From: Strigops habroptila
Taxonomy: Eukaryota; Chordata; Aves; Psittaciformes; Psittacidae
Direction of reading: 5' to 3'
DNA length: 64,000 nucleotides
NCBI RefSeq assembly: GCF_004027225.2
Contig: NC_044288.2
Coordinates: 5,879,719-5,943,718 of the forward strand
This document shows positions 10,915 to 24,589 of this stretch, piece by piece. The notes under the pieces are model-generated. The model saw only the letters and a program-made list of their open reading frames with translations. It searched no databases and was not told the origin of the DNA. Position 1 is the first letter of the stretch. Every line of letters begins with the position of its first letter. A program made the position numbers and the translations under genes.

Positions 10915-13900
10915 GTAAGGGCTCCGCCGCGCCCCGCTCCGCGGCTCGGTCTCGGGTCCCCGCGGCTCCGGTGGCTTCTCCCCGCGCGGAGCGGAGTGCT
11001 GCCGAGGTGCCTCCAAGCGCCTCTCGCCACCCCGCATGCCTGTCTTCATTCCTTTATCCCTTTTCTCATCCCTTTTCCCCCCTCCTTGAACCTTTTCCCA
11101 TGAATCGCATCCAGAGGCTCCGCTGTGTTTAGCAACCGGACAGCCCGAGCCCTGTCCCAGCGTCCAGCCCTTTCCTTCTGCTATTGGAATGATGTTTGTG
11201 AGAACAGAAGTGTTTTGGGGCAAGTGCTGTGACCTTTGGGATGGCCGCTGCTGGCACATCGCCCTGACCCAGACGGGATGTCATGCCATCCCATAGCTGC
11301 AAACATCTGCACCCAAGGGTTCCCAGCAGGATCAGAGCAGGTCACCGCAGCCCTTTCCTTGGGAACACCTTGGGAAATACAAGGTGCTTATTTTATTTGG
11401 GGTCTTTTAAGAGCATTGCTGTTAATTGGCTTCTGGTCTACCAGGTTCCCCAGCTTTGGCCGATCCCAATAAGCCAGGAAAGATCCCCCCTGTACGGTAG
11501 CCCCAGGCGAGGCAATAACCCACCGGAGATGTTTTCTCATCTACGGGCAGCTTTGCTATAAGGAACATGTTTAATAAATCATAAGGCCGGTGAATTCCTG
11601 GGATTTTTATTGCTTCTGTAAAAATGCAGTTCTGATCCGTCTGTGAGGGACACTGGGAAACAAAGCGGCTCCTTTCAGAGCTGGATCCTATGAGTTTGGG
11701 ACATGGAGCTGGTGGTGGGGCTGGTGGCTGCGAGCCCCCCAGCATGGGAAGTGCCATGGTGGGCAATGGGGGCTCCCGAGGCCATCCCCAGCCCCGCTTG
11801 GCTTTTCTGCCTCTGCTGTTTGAGGGACTGAACATAGTTCGGGTGCCTGGAGCTCTGTCTTGGCTCCCCTCTCGCCACCGGGATGCGGGCGCAACCGCGT
11901 GCGCAGAGCCGAGGCATTGATGCCAGGGGAAACATCACAGCTGGAAACCCAGCGAGGCTGCGCCAGGCTTCAATTCCATTTTTCCTCCTCGCCCTACTGC
12001 CCAAGGGGAAAAGCAGCAGCAAAAAACCCCAAACTGCTAAAAACCAGGGAGAGATTCTTGCAGGCGGAATCGCCTGGTTTCCATCAGGCGGGCTGACCCG
12101 ATCCTCCCGGCAGCAGGGCAGCGGATTGCCCCGGCGTGTTTGGGCAGAGGAGTGGAAATAGAGCCATTTTCTTCATTTGCTTGTTCCAATCCCAAAACTG
12201 GGGTTTAGGACTGGGAGTTGAGCCAAAAAGTGAAAGGCATACAGAGATGTGACCCTGGGAGGTGTCAGGAGCTCATTGGGATTTCGGAAAACACGAGTGC
12301 TGTGGCTGGGTTTGTTGGTTACGGGTTGAAGCGGGTGGTGGAAGGTGCCCAGCTCTGCCCTTGCTGCACTGGTCTGCCCTCAGCCGCCAAGCTGCCCTGT
12401 AGAAGCAGCAGTTTGGTGATCAGGATTTGTCCCCATCTCCTGCCATGCCTTTGTTTTAGGCTGCGTGGAGCCCATCCGCAATAGCAGAGGCAGGGAGGGA
12501 GCTTTTCTTTGTACAGGGAAGCATTTAAATTCTTTACAGTGATTCATATATTCCATTCATATGAAACACAGTCCTGCAGAGTGTGAATGGGGACTGCTGG
12601 GGGATTTTTTTTTTAAGGCAATAAGCCCTAGAAGTGTCAAAAGTTATTCACACCTTGGTGAAATCAAGGATATTTCTGTCCGTGGCTCTTGGCAGGGGCT
12701 CAGCACAGCTCGCCTTGTGTCGGGTTTTCAATTTCCCACTTGGATACAGCACGGGGGGAGCGTGGGGGCAGCCCTCTGGCTCTCACTGCCCAGTGCTGTG
12801 TTTCTTGGTGCTTTCTCAGCCCCTGGCAGGGCCCTGGCATGGGCTGTGCATGGGGGTCACGGGGCAGCCCCCAGCACTCAGCACCGTGGTCGTTCAGACC
12901 CACGTGGGCCATGCACCCAGAAAGCCCCCAGGGCTGGAAAGCAGCCGCGTCTCAGTGAGCCTGCGTGTGGGTTTGATGGTGCCCCTCGTGTTCCGCCACT
13001 CGTGGGGTGGTCACCATGGCTGTGATCAAAGCCACAGGCAGAGCCCTGCCCCGTCTGCCCCCCATCGCAGTCAGCCAAGGGACAAGCTGCAGGAGCTGCA
13101 GGAAGAGTTCACATTCCCGGCACAAGTGGGTGCCCCTCCACTGGCTGCTCTGCGGCGGTTATGCCCATTTCGGTGCCAAGAAACCCCTTCCCCTCCTGGG
13201 ATTTTGGAGGGTTCTTCCCCAGGGCAGCTGGGATAGGACCTCTGCAAAAGGCTACAGGGGTCAGGAACAGCTTTGGAGGTGCTGACCTGTTCTTGGGGGA
13301 TGTCCAAGTCCCCTTGGGGAGCGTTAGTTTGGGGGAAATCACGTGGAGAGTCTGGGGGATGAGAGGTGCTGGCACACTGCCCCATTGCGGGGATGCACCC
13401 CAGGTCCCAGGCCAGCACCCGTGGGGGGCTCTTGCCTCCACCAACCACTCCAGGATGCTTTGAGCTGCTGTAAATCCTCTCCGAAGGAACTGGGAAGACA
13501 GTTTTATGGCTGCTGTGGAGGAAGATTAGCAGGGTGTTGTTTTCAGAGCTGATCCATCACGGGACGCGGGCGCTGCGTGGTGCATCCGAGCGCTCGGCGG
13601 CTGGCGGGCGGCGCAGCCTTTCCTGTGAAGGTTCAGTTAAAACGCCTGGTTTTAATGTTCTGTCTGCTCTTGGGATCTGTGATGTGAGTGACAAAACCGC
13701 CTCCGTGGGCCCCGGGCTCTGTGCCTGTGCAGCAGCCGGGATCCTCGTGAGCTCGGGAGCTTTGGATTGAGGGGGTTTGGGCAACGGCACCTGCAAAAGG
13801 CATTAACCCTGCTGGAGAGGGTGTGCGGGGCTGGCCCCTTCCCATCCTCACATACCCCCTCTGTCATTCTCTCCTGTTTCAGCTTGTCTGCAGCCTGGGA

Positions 13901-14527
13901 AGGAGCAGAGTTTCCATTCCCTTGTGCTAAAGAAAGTGTCTGTGACAATAAAACCTTAGAGTTCAGGAGGGGGAAGGATAAAAGGACAAGAAATTGCATT
14001 TGTCTTCCGCCAGTTTCTCCCTCCAAGCCTGTGATAAGGGGTGCAGGCTGTCAGCTCTGTTGGCTCTGGGCTCCAAGCCTCCCCATTCCCCCATGCGCTC
14101 AGCATCAGCTAATTAGAGAGGCTAATTAGTTGCTTTAACAAAGGTGGATGGGAGCATTGACTCAGGCCCACTCCATTCTTCCCACTCAGGGGTTCCCTGT
14201 ACTGGATTCTTTGGGAAGAGGGGCTGGGTGCTGCTGGAAACCTGGCTGTGTCTTGCAGCCATCCCATGGGAGCCTGGGTGATGCCCCATGCTGCTGGCTC
14301 CCCTGGGCTCTCCCCTCCAAGTCAGGGCTCAGCTTTCCCTGTTTGGTGCTTGGATGCCGGTATAGACACAATAAACTGCTTTTCCTTTTCCCCTTGTCGC
14401 CGGAGCCATTCCCAAGTCACATCCCTGTCTGTCTGGCCTCTGCCCCGGGGGCTGCTCTGGCTGCATGACCCTGCACGTTGGCTCTGAACTGCAAAACAAT
14501 GAGATCCAACCCGGCTGAGCAGGGTTC

Positions 14528-14605
14528 GGATGGGTGGATGGATGGATGGATGGATGGATGGATGGATGGATGGATGGATGGATGGATGGACGGATGGATG
14601 GATGG
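14528..14605. repeat. (GGAT)n microsatellite
   Basis: About 19 tetranucleotide units of GGAT/TGGA with interruptions (GGGT at the start, one CGGA near the end). It generates spurious Trp-Met-Asp-Gly and, in antisense, Ile-His-Pro-Ser open frames. Confidence 0.97.
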
Positions 14606-17600
14606 GAGCGCACCAGGGACACGTCCCTGCAGGGTTGCGGCGAGCGTAGGGGATGGTACAGCTGGCGAGATGCTCGGCCCTGCTCTCAAAGCCCAACTCA
14701 CCAGTGGGCATCTCTCAGCTCTTCCCAAGGAGCTGCAGGAGCTGGGCCCTTCACCAGGGCCACCATACCCCCAAGTCCTTGCGGAGTATCCCACCCATGG
14801 CTCCTGCTGGCTGCTCCCTCCCTGCAGAGCTCCCGAGCTTGGCTCCTGCAGGCGGGAGATGGGTGCTATCAAAAGTGAGGGGAGATTAGAAAGGAGCTGG
14901 AGGTGGCTTCATGATGGTTTCTGCTGTACCCTCAGCCCATCAGCTGCAGAGGGCTCCGGTGGCCCCTGGCCCTGGTGTCAGCCGAGTTCACGGAGCAAAG
15001 CTGCAGATCACAGGCAGAAACTGCAGCCAAAATCTGCAGAGCAGCCGGGTCTCGTCTCCACGACCTTCCCTGGGGCCGAGCCCCTTCCGCTGGCCCATCT
15101 GGAGATGTTTGTCCTCAGAGGCTCTTCCAGGCGCCTCTGAACAGGACAAGGCTTGGCAAGAAGCAGCCAGGAAGACAGTGATCTCCATCCATGTCCACCT
15201 GCTGTGGGTGCAGAGAGGTGGAGGCAAGGGCTTTCCCAGCCTGGATATTCTGCACTAATCCCTATTGCTTTCACGGAAGTGCAGCACTCCCAGCACAAGT
15301 TCTGCCTTCCCTGGCCAGGATGTGGCCCTGGGAATTCTGCAGACCTGCTGCAAACCCCAGCAGCCCAGCAATGCCGGAGCCCTGGAATCTCGTGGCGCTG
15401 CCCGTGACTGCCCTGCTGATCTCTCTTTATTGTTCTTGTGGAGGGTTTTGTTTCACTGCTGCCTTCCAAGTTCCCAGGGATCTAAATTCTAAAGCAGGGT
15501 CTTGTAAAGAGCCCTGTCCAGATGGATGAGATGATATTGCTGGTATCAGATGAGATCTATCCCCTGTCTTTATCCGCAGACAATGCAGCAGTGGGAGCAA
15601 ACAAGGATACAGCCTTTCTTTGGAGGCACATTAGCCAAATAAGAGCCTTCTCTTTGTTTTGTGTCAAAACCCAAGACCCTGGGGCCAGACCACCTCGAGT
15701 AACTGCCCCAGTCCTGCAGCCATGTGAGGATTTACCCCTTTTGCTCCAAAATCCCCCATGCCGGGGGATTTTGCTGCAGGCAAGGCAGGGCAGATGGGTC
15801 CTGCCTGTGTTTCCTTTCCTGTGGATTCAGGGCAGGGATGGAGCTGTGCTGGGGATCTCCTGCCCTCAGACAGAGACATAAACCTGACACCTGCAGAAGG
15901 TGGAAGTTGCTTTGGTTGTGCCCCATCCTTAAGGGAGAGCTGAGCCCGTTCAGCCAAGGATTGGGCCCATCTGGAGCAGCAGAGTCTGCTCTGTGCACAG
16001 CTCTTGCAGCGATGCTTAAACACTGCGGCCAATTCACCTGCTTTCAGATTTACATTACAAGCCCTAAAATTCAGCCCAGGTTTGTTTTAAGAAGTTACCG
16101 GAGGCTGAGAGAGCCTGGGACTGATTTACGGCTTCCCATCAAAATCATGTGGTTTTACCACAAAACTTGGAAGCTCTGGCTGCATTTTTCCTTTGGAGAT
16201 GTTGGCTTTGCTCCAGGCTCAGCTCTGAGGGGCGAGAGTGTGAATCCAGGGGTGTGCATCAGGGCTGGAGCACTGGGGTGCTGTGAGTGAAACGGAGGAG
16301 ATACAGATTGCTGCAAGGAGGAGATTTGATGTCAGGGCAACACAGCCATCGTTTTAGGGAAGCACCGATAAGGAGATGGGAAGCTTGGCACGGAGGGGAG
16401 CTGCAGCAGCCCCTTTGCTTTCATTTCAACACTTGCCATTATCACCCTCGCATCTTGCACGCTTGGTGTCAGCAGCCGAGAGCATCGTCCCCCCCGCGCC
16501 TGCGTGCCCAGGGAGGTTGTGAAATCCCACTGCTCCCTTCGGAGCCCTGCTCCGGACCTGCAGGGTGAGCCGCTGGTGCCCACCAGGGTTAAATATGTGG
16601 GCTTTTTGCCAGAGGAGCATATTTTCGGCCTCAAACATGCATTGTCAATGACTGCAGAAAGGTATTTCTCAGCTGCTCCAGTGTCCTGTAAGCCAGCCAG
16701 CCGCTGGAGAGAAACAAGCCTACTTTTATTGCTATTTCTTCATATTTCCTGATATTGCCAGTCTGGCGCTCACAACCCACAGGCAGATGCCCAAAGGTCC
16801 TGGGTTTGGATTACAGCAGCGATACTTTTGTCTTCTCTTTGCCTTCAATTCCTCATGTTCTGGGCCCCGGAGGGGTCAAGCTGATAACCCACGCACTGCA
16901 GCCGGGGTGAGCAGCCCGGGCATCGAGAGCACACCACACACCAAGTGTGGGTGATGTGGGGCCGTGCCCGGGCACTTCGGGCACAGACGGGGCTCTGAGG
17001 ACCTCTGAGGGTCACGCTGGGGGCGTCTTGGCTGCTGGCTCATGAGCAATGCATGAGCAGATGAGAACAGAGCTTTGTATTACGTAAATAACAAGGTCAG
17101 GGTGGCTGGGAGCTGCGAGCAGGTGCTGCGTCCTGCTGAGCATCCCCTGGCGCAGGGGCCGGCGGGACAGCAGCGAGTTGCTTCGGGGCTTGGGTGGCTT
17201 TTGGATTTAATTTAGTGGTAAAGATGAAAGGGAGGGCCGGGCAGCGTCACACCAGTTCCTCTGTCTGCTCCCAAAGGAAGCTGGTGGGGCCGCGCCAAGC
17301 ACCAGCAGCTCCGTGCGTGCTTCCCACTTCCACTTGCTCCTTCCCACTGCCAGCACAGAGCTGTCTGTGCCACAAACGGGCCTTGTCTGTGCCAAACGCT
17401 GCATCGAGCCGCATTGCACCGGCTGGGAAGCAGCAGCTCGTGGTGAGGTGTGAGGTGCTCAGGCGTCCGCACCGCTCCTCTGGTCAGGGCATGTTTGGTG
17501 CTGCTCGGCACGTCCACCGGTGCTTTTTTCCATTACCCATTCTCCCATAGCTGCTCCTTACAGACCACGTGTGATGTTGTTGCTGAACATAAACCATGCG

Positions 17601-20600
17601 TTAGGACAAGACCCCAGAGCTCCTCTGAGCAGTTATAAGCAGAGCTGTACAATGAGTCTGTAATTATTATATAGCAAGCATTTTCCTCCCCGCAGGGGAA
17701 CGCCAGTGGAGCGCACAGGGGCTCCTGTGCCAAACCATGCCCAGGCAGCGCTTTGATGAAATCTTGGGTTCATAAGAATTAATTTCATTTAAAACATTCT
17801 TCTCGTTCTTCATAAAGCACAGCAAATCCGCGGTACTTAGGGCAGGAATGCAGCCAGAGCACTGCTGGGCAGGCAGCGGATGAGCTGTGATGGTGAGGCT
17901 GCTCCTGGTCCAGAGCTGCGCTTGGGCCTGGGCATCCAGCTGGGAAGAAGAGAGATGCTGGAGTGACTGAGCCCCTTGGCTGGTGGTGGCTGGTCTAGGG
18001 ATGAAACCTGCCCCAAAACCCAAGCAGGCTTGCTCAGGCAACAGGTTGCAAATAGTTCAAGTGAGTTTTGGGGCTGGGGACCGCAGTGGTGCGCCTGGAT
18101 GGGGGCTGGCAGCTGGCTCTCCTGCCCTGCACATGAAGGTGTGAAGACCGTGGCTGTGGGAGAAGCAATCCTCTGTCCACCTTGTTGCTGAGCTGCTGGA
18201 GGCATGGCAGGGAGCATCTTTCCAAAGGCAAGACCCCTGCAGGGCTGGCTGCTGGGGGGCGCTTGGCGTGGGATGGGATTTACTTCTTGGGGTCTAATCT
18301 CAACTGGTGGAACAGCCAAAAAATCCACTCCAGCACTATCCTGGAGCACAGCCCCACTGGAAAGGGGTTTAACCCTCCTCCCTTCAGCCATTCCCCTTCT
18401 TGGAGCCTCCCAGGACAGGATCCCAGGCAGGAAAAATATGTAATGTTTCCTATTAGGATGCAAATGGATGTTTGCAACCTTGGGAGTGACCTCAGGTGAG
18501 CACAGGCATGGGATGTGCCCATGGGAGCTGGAAACTGGAAGCAGCCGCTGGGTCCGTCTGGTTGGTCCCACAACCCCTGCTTGCATTACCACTTCCAGAG
18601 AGGCTCTCTTGCTATCCATGTCTGCCTCCCTGCTGGGCTCCAAGCCCGCTGGAGAGCTGGGAGTGATGAACAAGAGGAGGATTAGAGGCTTTAGCAGGTG
18701 TCAAGCCTCATCCTTCATCCTGCTGCAGGGAAATCCATGGCTCGCCCTCCCCTCATCCTGCACGAGCCATGTTGGAGCCGGGGCTGCCTTTTCCCTCTGC
18801 GTGTTTGGCCCGGAGGGAGAGGGAGATGGGGTTTGCAATAGGGTGAGCTGGAGCAGCGGGTCTGCACCGTGCCCAGAGCCCCCAGCTCTGACCAGTACAC
18901 TTGTCCTGGCTAGAGGAAGCTCCTAGGAAGGAGAGGCTGGTGGGGATGCCCCCAGCACGAGGTGAGCCGGGTGATGCCAGCCATGGAATGGGGTTGATCC
19001 GTGGTTTGCTGGGCAGAGCGTGAGAGCGCAGGGGCTCTTTATTTTGGTTAAATGGACTTTTCTCCTGGAGATTGGGGGGAGCCTCCAGACAAGGGGCTTT
19101 TGTGAGCTGGGCTGCAAGCCGATCCCCTTTTGTGGTTTTGCTTTTTTGGATGATACAATTTGTTATTCCAAGAACTACCCAGCAAATGGACCCATTAGCC
19201 AGGTCCCCGGAGCGGCTGGAGCTGGCGCTCGTGGTGCTTTTGTCCACACCCACCTTCTCTCTGAAGGGAGAAGCTGGGGCCACGTCACTGCAGCGCCTTT
19301 GCCCTTGGATGGTGCCCAAGGGAGATGGGGGCCAGGAGCTGCCGTCCCTCCGCGCAGGCTGTGGGACCGTGGCTGTGCTGACAGGGCATCTTAAGGGATT
19401 AGCCTGGGCTGGGAAAGTGAGTGGGACAAGCGGAAAGCGCCGGGTTTGTGGAATTCCCCATCACACTCGTGTCCCCAGCAGCGCGCTCACAATAACCCAA
19501 TTGTTGCCGTGCTGCCGGGGCCTGGAGCCGGTGCCAGGGGGAACCCATCCGTGCAGCAGTCCTTTTGCCCTCTCAAACATGGCTGGACCCTCACCCCAGC
19601 CAGTATTTAAGGTCCTTTCCCCCTGTAGCATCCCTGCAGAGAGCACTGACTGCGAGTGCGGCTGATCGTCCCTATGGAGCGCCCAGAGAGCAGGGAAGGA
19701 AGCTGGGGCAGCCGCAGCATCACTGGTCTCACAGCACCTGCAGCTCGGCAGCTACCCACTGTGGCTCTGCAGACCCTGAGCAGAGCATGGGTGCTTCTGT
19801 GCCACACATTTGGGTCCCTGGGGGCAGCCCTGGCACACGTGGGTCCACCCAGGGCAGCTCTGAACCCGTAGTGGCAGCCAGGTGCTGTTGAATCCCAGCC
19901 CTGGAGCCGTGGTGCCAAGGCATGTCCATCCCGCCGGGCAGCGCAGGGCCGGGCAGTTCAGCTGGAGCATCCTTGGCCCGCTCGGCGTTACCTCCTACCG
20001 TGTGGGGATGCTGCTGGCTCTGTTTGTCTTGGCTCCGTTGGGCTTTTTCCTGCATGCGAGCCGGCTGGAGCTGGGCAGGAGCCAGTGGGTTTATAAATAA
20101 AAGCATCGGACACCTCTCTGGGTGGTGCCGAAAGCTCCTGAAATAGCCCCTCTGCCCCGCCAAGGCGCACGGGGCCAGGGTGTTCGGTGGCCAGGATGTT
20201 TGCAGAGGAAGCCCTGGGGCTGGGTGGGGGAGCAGGGCTCCCCCCATTCCCCACCTCCCATCCTGGCTGCCATTCCACAACAGCCCCTGCGTCTCCCTCC
20301 CCAGCCAGGCTCACACCCATTGCGGGACAGGCTGCCCCGGTCGGCTGGGACGTGTCCCTGCTTCCACCAGCCTCCTAATGAGGTGTTTCCCTGGAGCTGG
20401 CTGTCCCCCAGCGAGGAGGGATGCCCTGGGAGTGAGCAGTGGGTGCCAGCGTGCCCAGCAATGGGTTTGCCACAGGGGCTGGGTGCAGGATGCTCGGCGA
20501 GGGGAGCAGAGCATCCCTGGGGCACGGTGTGCGCACAGAGGGGACATGAGCTGCTGTGAGATGGCTCCTTGGCCACTGGTGGGGAAGAGCTGGGAGGAGA

Positions 20601-21629
20601 TCGCTGGCTTGGCTGGCTTCACCTCCCACACCAGCAATGGGGTGGTTGGAGGCTGTGGGACACTGGCTTTGCGCAGCGTTTGCTTTCTGCTGGCACAAGG
20701 GGCCATGGTCTGACGTTGGCAGAGCCCAGCGGGGGCCGTGGGAAGGGGCAGCCATAACTTCCCGACAAAAGCATCCCGGCAGCGGGCAGGAGCTGGCGCC
20801 GGGAGCCAAGCACGGGGCAGGATCCATCCAGGGCTCCTTGTGCTGGCCGCTCGGTGCTGCCTGCCCTGCCTGTGGGGGACGGAGGCAGCGGTGCACCCCG
20901 GTGCCTCCCTTGGGGACCGGCTGCAGCGTGCCACGGGCCAGCATGGATGGGGGGTTCCCAGCACCCAGCCATCCATCCTTCCATGGAGCCCCCGCCAAAT
21001 TCCACCCAGGGCCTGGCATTTCAGCATGCCGTGCCTTCGGAAAACAGCATTTTAATGCTCTTGCTGTAAATGAGGTGGAAAATGTCCGTGGGCTTGTGCA
21101 GGAAGGCTCCCGGGAGCCTGGAGGCGTGTTGAGCCCTGGCCAGGCGGCTGGGATGGGGTGGGATCCTTCAGGACTTCCCTCCCATTGCCGCCCAGCTCTG
21201 CTCATTCCAGTTGTTTCCGCTGCAGTGAGGCTGGTGCTGCTCAGTCCCACCAGCCTCTCGGTGCTGAGATTTGGGGCACATTGACCCTCCCGTGGTGAGC
21301 GTGGCTGCGGCTGTCACTCCTCCCTGAGGACACTGCCTGCTGCCATCCCTGCTTCGTTCCTGCCCAGCAGCTCCCGGGTTGAAGGCTGAAGGGCTTCTTA
21401 GGTTTCTCTTCTCTTTTTGTTTGTTGGAGGGTTTTTTTGGTGTTAGAATTGTCTTCTAGAAAAATGGGATGAATAAGTGGATTTAATTTTTTCCCCATGT
21501 TTCACTGCCACATGTGAAGGCTCAATCCGTGCCAGACCAGTGCGGCAGCGCGGCATCCACAGCCCCGAGCCGGGGCTGCCACGTGCCCACCGTTTCCTAG
21601 AAGGCAGCAATGTGCCAGCGTCTGCCCCA

Positions 21630-21704
21630 GGTTGGGATCTGCTCCCTGGGTTGGGATCTGTTCCCCAGGTCAGGGTCTGCTCCCTGGGTTGGGATCTTCT
21701 TCCT
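21630..21704. repeat. 19-bp minisatellite, about 4 copies
   Basis: The unit GTTGGGATCTGCTCCCTGG recurs about four times with substitutions (TTCCCC, CAGGGTC and TTCTTCC variants). Intronic. Confidence 0.85.
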
Positions 21705-23149
21705 GACACACGGGACAATCAGGATGGGCACTGGGGGCCCTCAGCGGTAGGAACGGGTGCCAGTCTCCTCCTGAGCACCCAGTAGCCTCCCAGTGCCTGT
21801 CCCCAAATGAAGGGGTGCCCCCCTGCAGAGGCAGGGGGTCCTCACATAGCCCTGGGCAGGATGAGCCTTGGTTTGGGCAGCGGGTCCCAAGCGGGGACAG
21901 AGGGAGGTTCCCATATGACACAGCCCGGAGGAAAGCTCTGCCTGGCAAAGAGGAGCTGGAAGTTTTTCCAGCTCGAAGCCTAAACAAAAGGCTTTGTAAT
22001 AAACGCATCCCCCGGCCTCGGCGCAGCACCCGGCTCGGCTACAGGGGCCAGCACAGCCCTCCCTGTCCCCCCTGAGCTGGTCCCAGGACAGGGCATGTCC
22101 CTGTGCCGTCACCACTGCAGGCTCCATCCCATCCTCCAGCAAAATGTGCCCCCGGGAGACTTACAGGGACATGGGGACAGCCCTGAGTGCCGCCGGCTGC
22201 GTGTCTGCCCGAGGGCTGGTGTCTCTAACAGAAATAAACAACTTCCACTAAGAAAACGTGTCTATTCTGCACTGATCTCCACTGGTGCTTGGGCTCCAGG
22301 ACCCGGTTTTGCTTGGTGAAGGGTCAGTGGTAACGGAGATGCCCCAGGCAGGATGCTCCTCAGCCCTGGAGCCTGCGAAGGTCACCAGCTCCCTGCTCCT
22401 GTCATAGGCAGCTCGTACCGGTGCTGTCCTGGCTGCTCCGACTGCTCCTTTCTCCCACCTGAGTCCGGAAGCTGTTTTCTTCCCCTGGGATGGTCTGGGG
22501 CATCCCATCCATCCCATTTTCCTTTCAGCTGCCCCGGTGTGGTCCAGGTGTGGCTGCTCCACAGGGGACATTAAATGAGATACTTGATTGCACTGGGAAT
22601 TAGGAGCCTGATGCTAAGAGTGTGGCACATCAGCGCTATATGAGGTTGGAAACTCTTTGTTTAGGACAACTAGAGATGGTGCATGTGGGAACAGTGAGCA
22701 GCTCCCTGTATCCCCCAGGACACGGCTCCCGGCTGACCCGGACCCTGTGGAACCCCTAGGGAGGAAAATCTGCAGCCTCTGCCATGGGGCTGGAGGGACA
22801 CGGGGGGTTTTGGCGTAATCCCCAGGAAAGCGGAGCCACTGGAATTCCCTGTGAGGCTTTCGGCTCCGAGACAAAGGAAATGTGGAAACTAACATTAAAA
22901 AAAAAGGAGTAAAAATTTCAAATTGAAGAATCAAAGCAGCTGATTCAGCAGTGTTGAAACGTCTTGTGACAGCCCCGGACACATATTTTCCAACAAAATT
23001 CTGGGAAAAAAGTCCCTGTCTGTCCCAATAGAAAGGCACGTGCTGGGGGGGGGCACCCGGAGTGGCACTGGGGCTGGGTACAGGGAGCCCCGCAGAGCCC
23101 CCGGAGCACAATCCTGCACCCACCCCGTGAAACACTCATTAGGGAGCAG

Positions 23150-23420
23150 AGGAAAGCTGAAATCCAAGCCGGCAGCGCGGGGCCAGCGCCAGCCGGGCGG
23201 CGGGAGCGTGGTTTATGGTAGCGTCTTGTCAGAGTTTCCACTGCACACCTCGGGCTGCTGGGCCCTCGCATCAGCTCCCATAAATTAAATTAAATTAAAT
23301 AACATAAACTAAAGCCGTGCCCGAGGAGCGCGCTCCGTCCCCTCGCCGGGGCGTGAATGTGTGTCTGCAGCTCCGCCGCGGCTGCCGCGCCAGGAAAGCT
23401 GCTGTACGGTGCATGGCCCC
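23150..23420. other. Intronic CpG-rich patch with (AAATT)n
   Basis: CpG-dense sequence (23165-23215 and 23310-23395) flanks an AAATT pentamer run at 23282-23300. It could be a second noncoding exon or promoter of COL8A2, or simply a GC-rich intronic patch. No splice pair was assigned. Confidence 0.3.
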
Positions 23421-24589
23421 AGGCGCAGCAGGGATGGGGACGGGGATGGGGTGGGAACCAGGATGGTGATGGGATGAGGATGGGAATTGGGATGAGGTAC
23501 TCAGGGCAGCAAGATGGGGAGGGTTCAAGCTGCAGCACTGGGGGATAGGGTCCTGTTGGGAGCTCCCACCATCCAGAGAGAAGCAAATGCTCGTTTTCTC
23601 GACTGGGCTAATTGGGAGGCAAACAAGGTCTTAACCCCCCGAGCCAAGGTTGGGCTTGTCAGCCCCAGCTCCACCACTGCCCGTCCTGACCCCACACCCA
23701 GCAGGAACTGGTCCCCGTTGGGATGCTCTGCCCTGGGCGCTGCCCAGGGAGATGCTGGGATGGGACCTGGGCAGGGGTGAGGGATGGAATGCGGGTCAGC
23801 GACCGCCGGGGTGGGGATCTGTTGAGCAAACCAGGGTGGGAGGGTCCCTGGAGGGACGCTGGTGGGAAGAACCAGGACCCATTGCGCAGCATCTCGCCCT
23901 GGCGAGCCCCTGGTGAGCAGGTTTGGGAGCGGGCAGGTAACCCAATCCCCCCGCGCCGGGGAGGGGCGCAGGCGAGGCTCCCGCTCCTGAAATGTATTTT
24001 AATGTAAACCTAGCTCTAAGGCAGCTTTTTCTCATTTTTAAACTATTTCATATCAATCCTTGGCCTGACGTTTGTTTTCTTTGAGTGCGGTGGGGAGCGT
24101 GGTCGGCATTGCTGAGGATATCTCCTCAGGAATCTTGGCAGAGGCGGCTCCCTATCTTTGAAGAAACGGCAAATGCAAAACAGAAGGCAGATATTAGAGA
24201 AGCATAAACAGTATTTTCCCCTCGCTAACCCCAGCAGTGGTGCAGCAGCCGGCGCAGCGACACGGTGGCGGCAGGACCTGGCGCCCAGAGCCCAGCACCT
24301 GCGTGGGTTAACCCCCAGGGCAGGCAGAGCGTGAGCCCCCAGCAGCACACTGGGGCGCATCCCCATCACTTGTGGCCATGCCATAGTGCAGAGGACACAG
24401 CCTGGTCCCCAAGGCTGTGACCGATGTGCCAGGATGGGGAGTGATGGGGAGGGTTTGCAGTGAATGGGGGGGGTGTCTTTCCCTGTTGGGGTCACCCCTG
24501 AAATGCTGAAACCCCAAGAAAATGTTGCTCTGAGGGTGAAGGTGGTTTCACCAGCGTGTTATCACAGAGGGGTTTGCGGAGGACGTGTG

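Larger units (their letters stand above)
10480..11035 (+). promoter_or_regulatory. COL8A2: CpG island, probable COL8A2 promoter
   Basis: This dense CpG block contains many GC-box-like CCGCCC/GCCCCG stretches, a CCCAA/CCCAG pentamer tract (10618-10709), three CCCCGCACCT units near 10743-10772 and a GTCCC array at 10831-10857. It ends at a consensus donor (GAG|GTAAGG). It lies 21 kb upstream of the COL8A2 signal-peptide exon on the same strand, comparable with the long first intron of the human gene. No other gene in the window could use it. The assignment is inferred from position and orientation, not from a transcript. Confidence 0.6.

Noticed and set aside
10221-11259. Several 200-270-aa frames on both strands in the CpG island
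   Set aside because: GC-driven open frames of Pro/Arg/Gly/Ala with simple repeats, no homology; the region fits a promoter better.
14322-14878. Repetitive Ile-His-Pro-Ser and Trp-Met-Asp-Gly frames
   Set aside because: Translations of the GGAT microsatellite.
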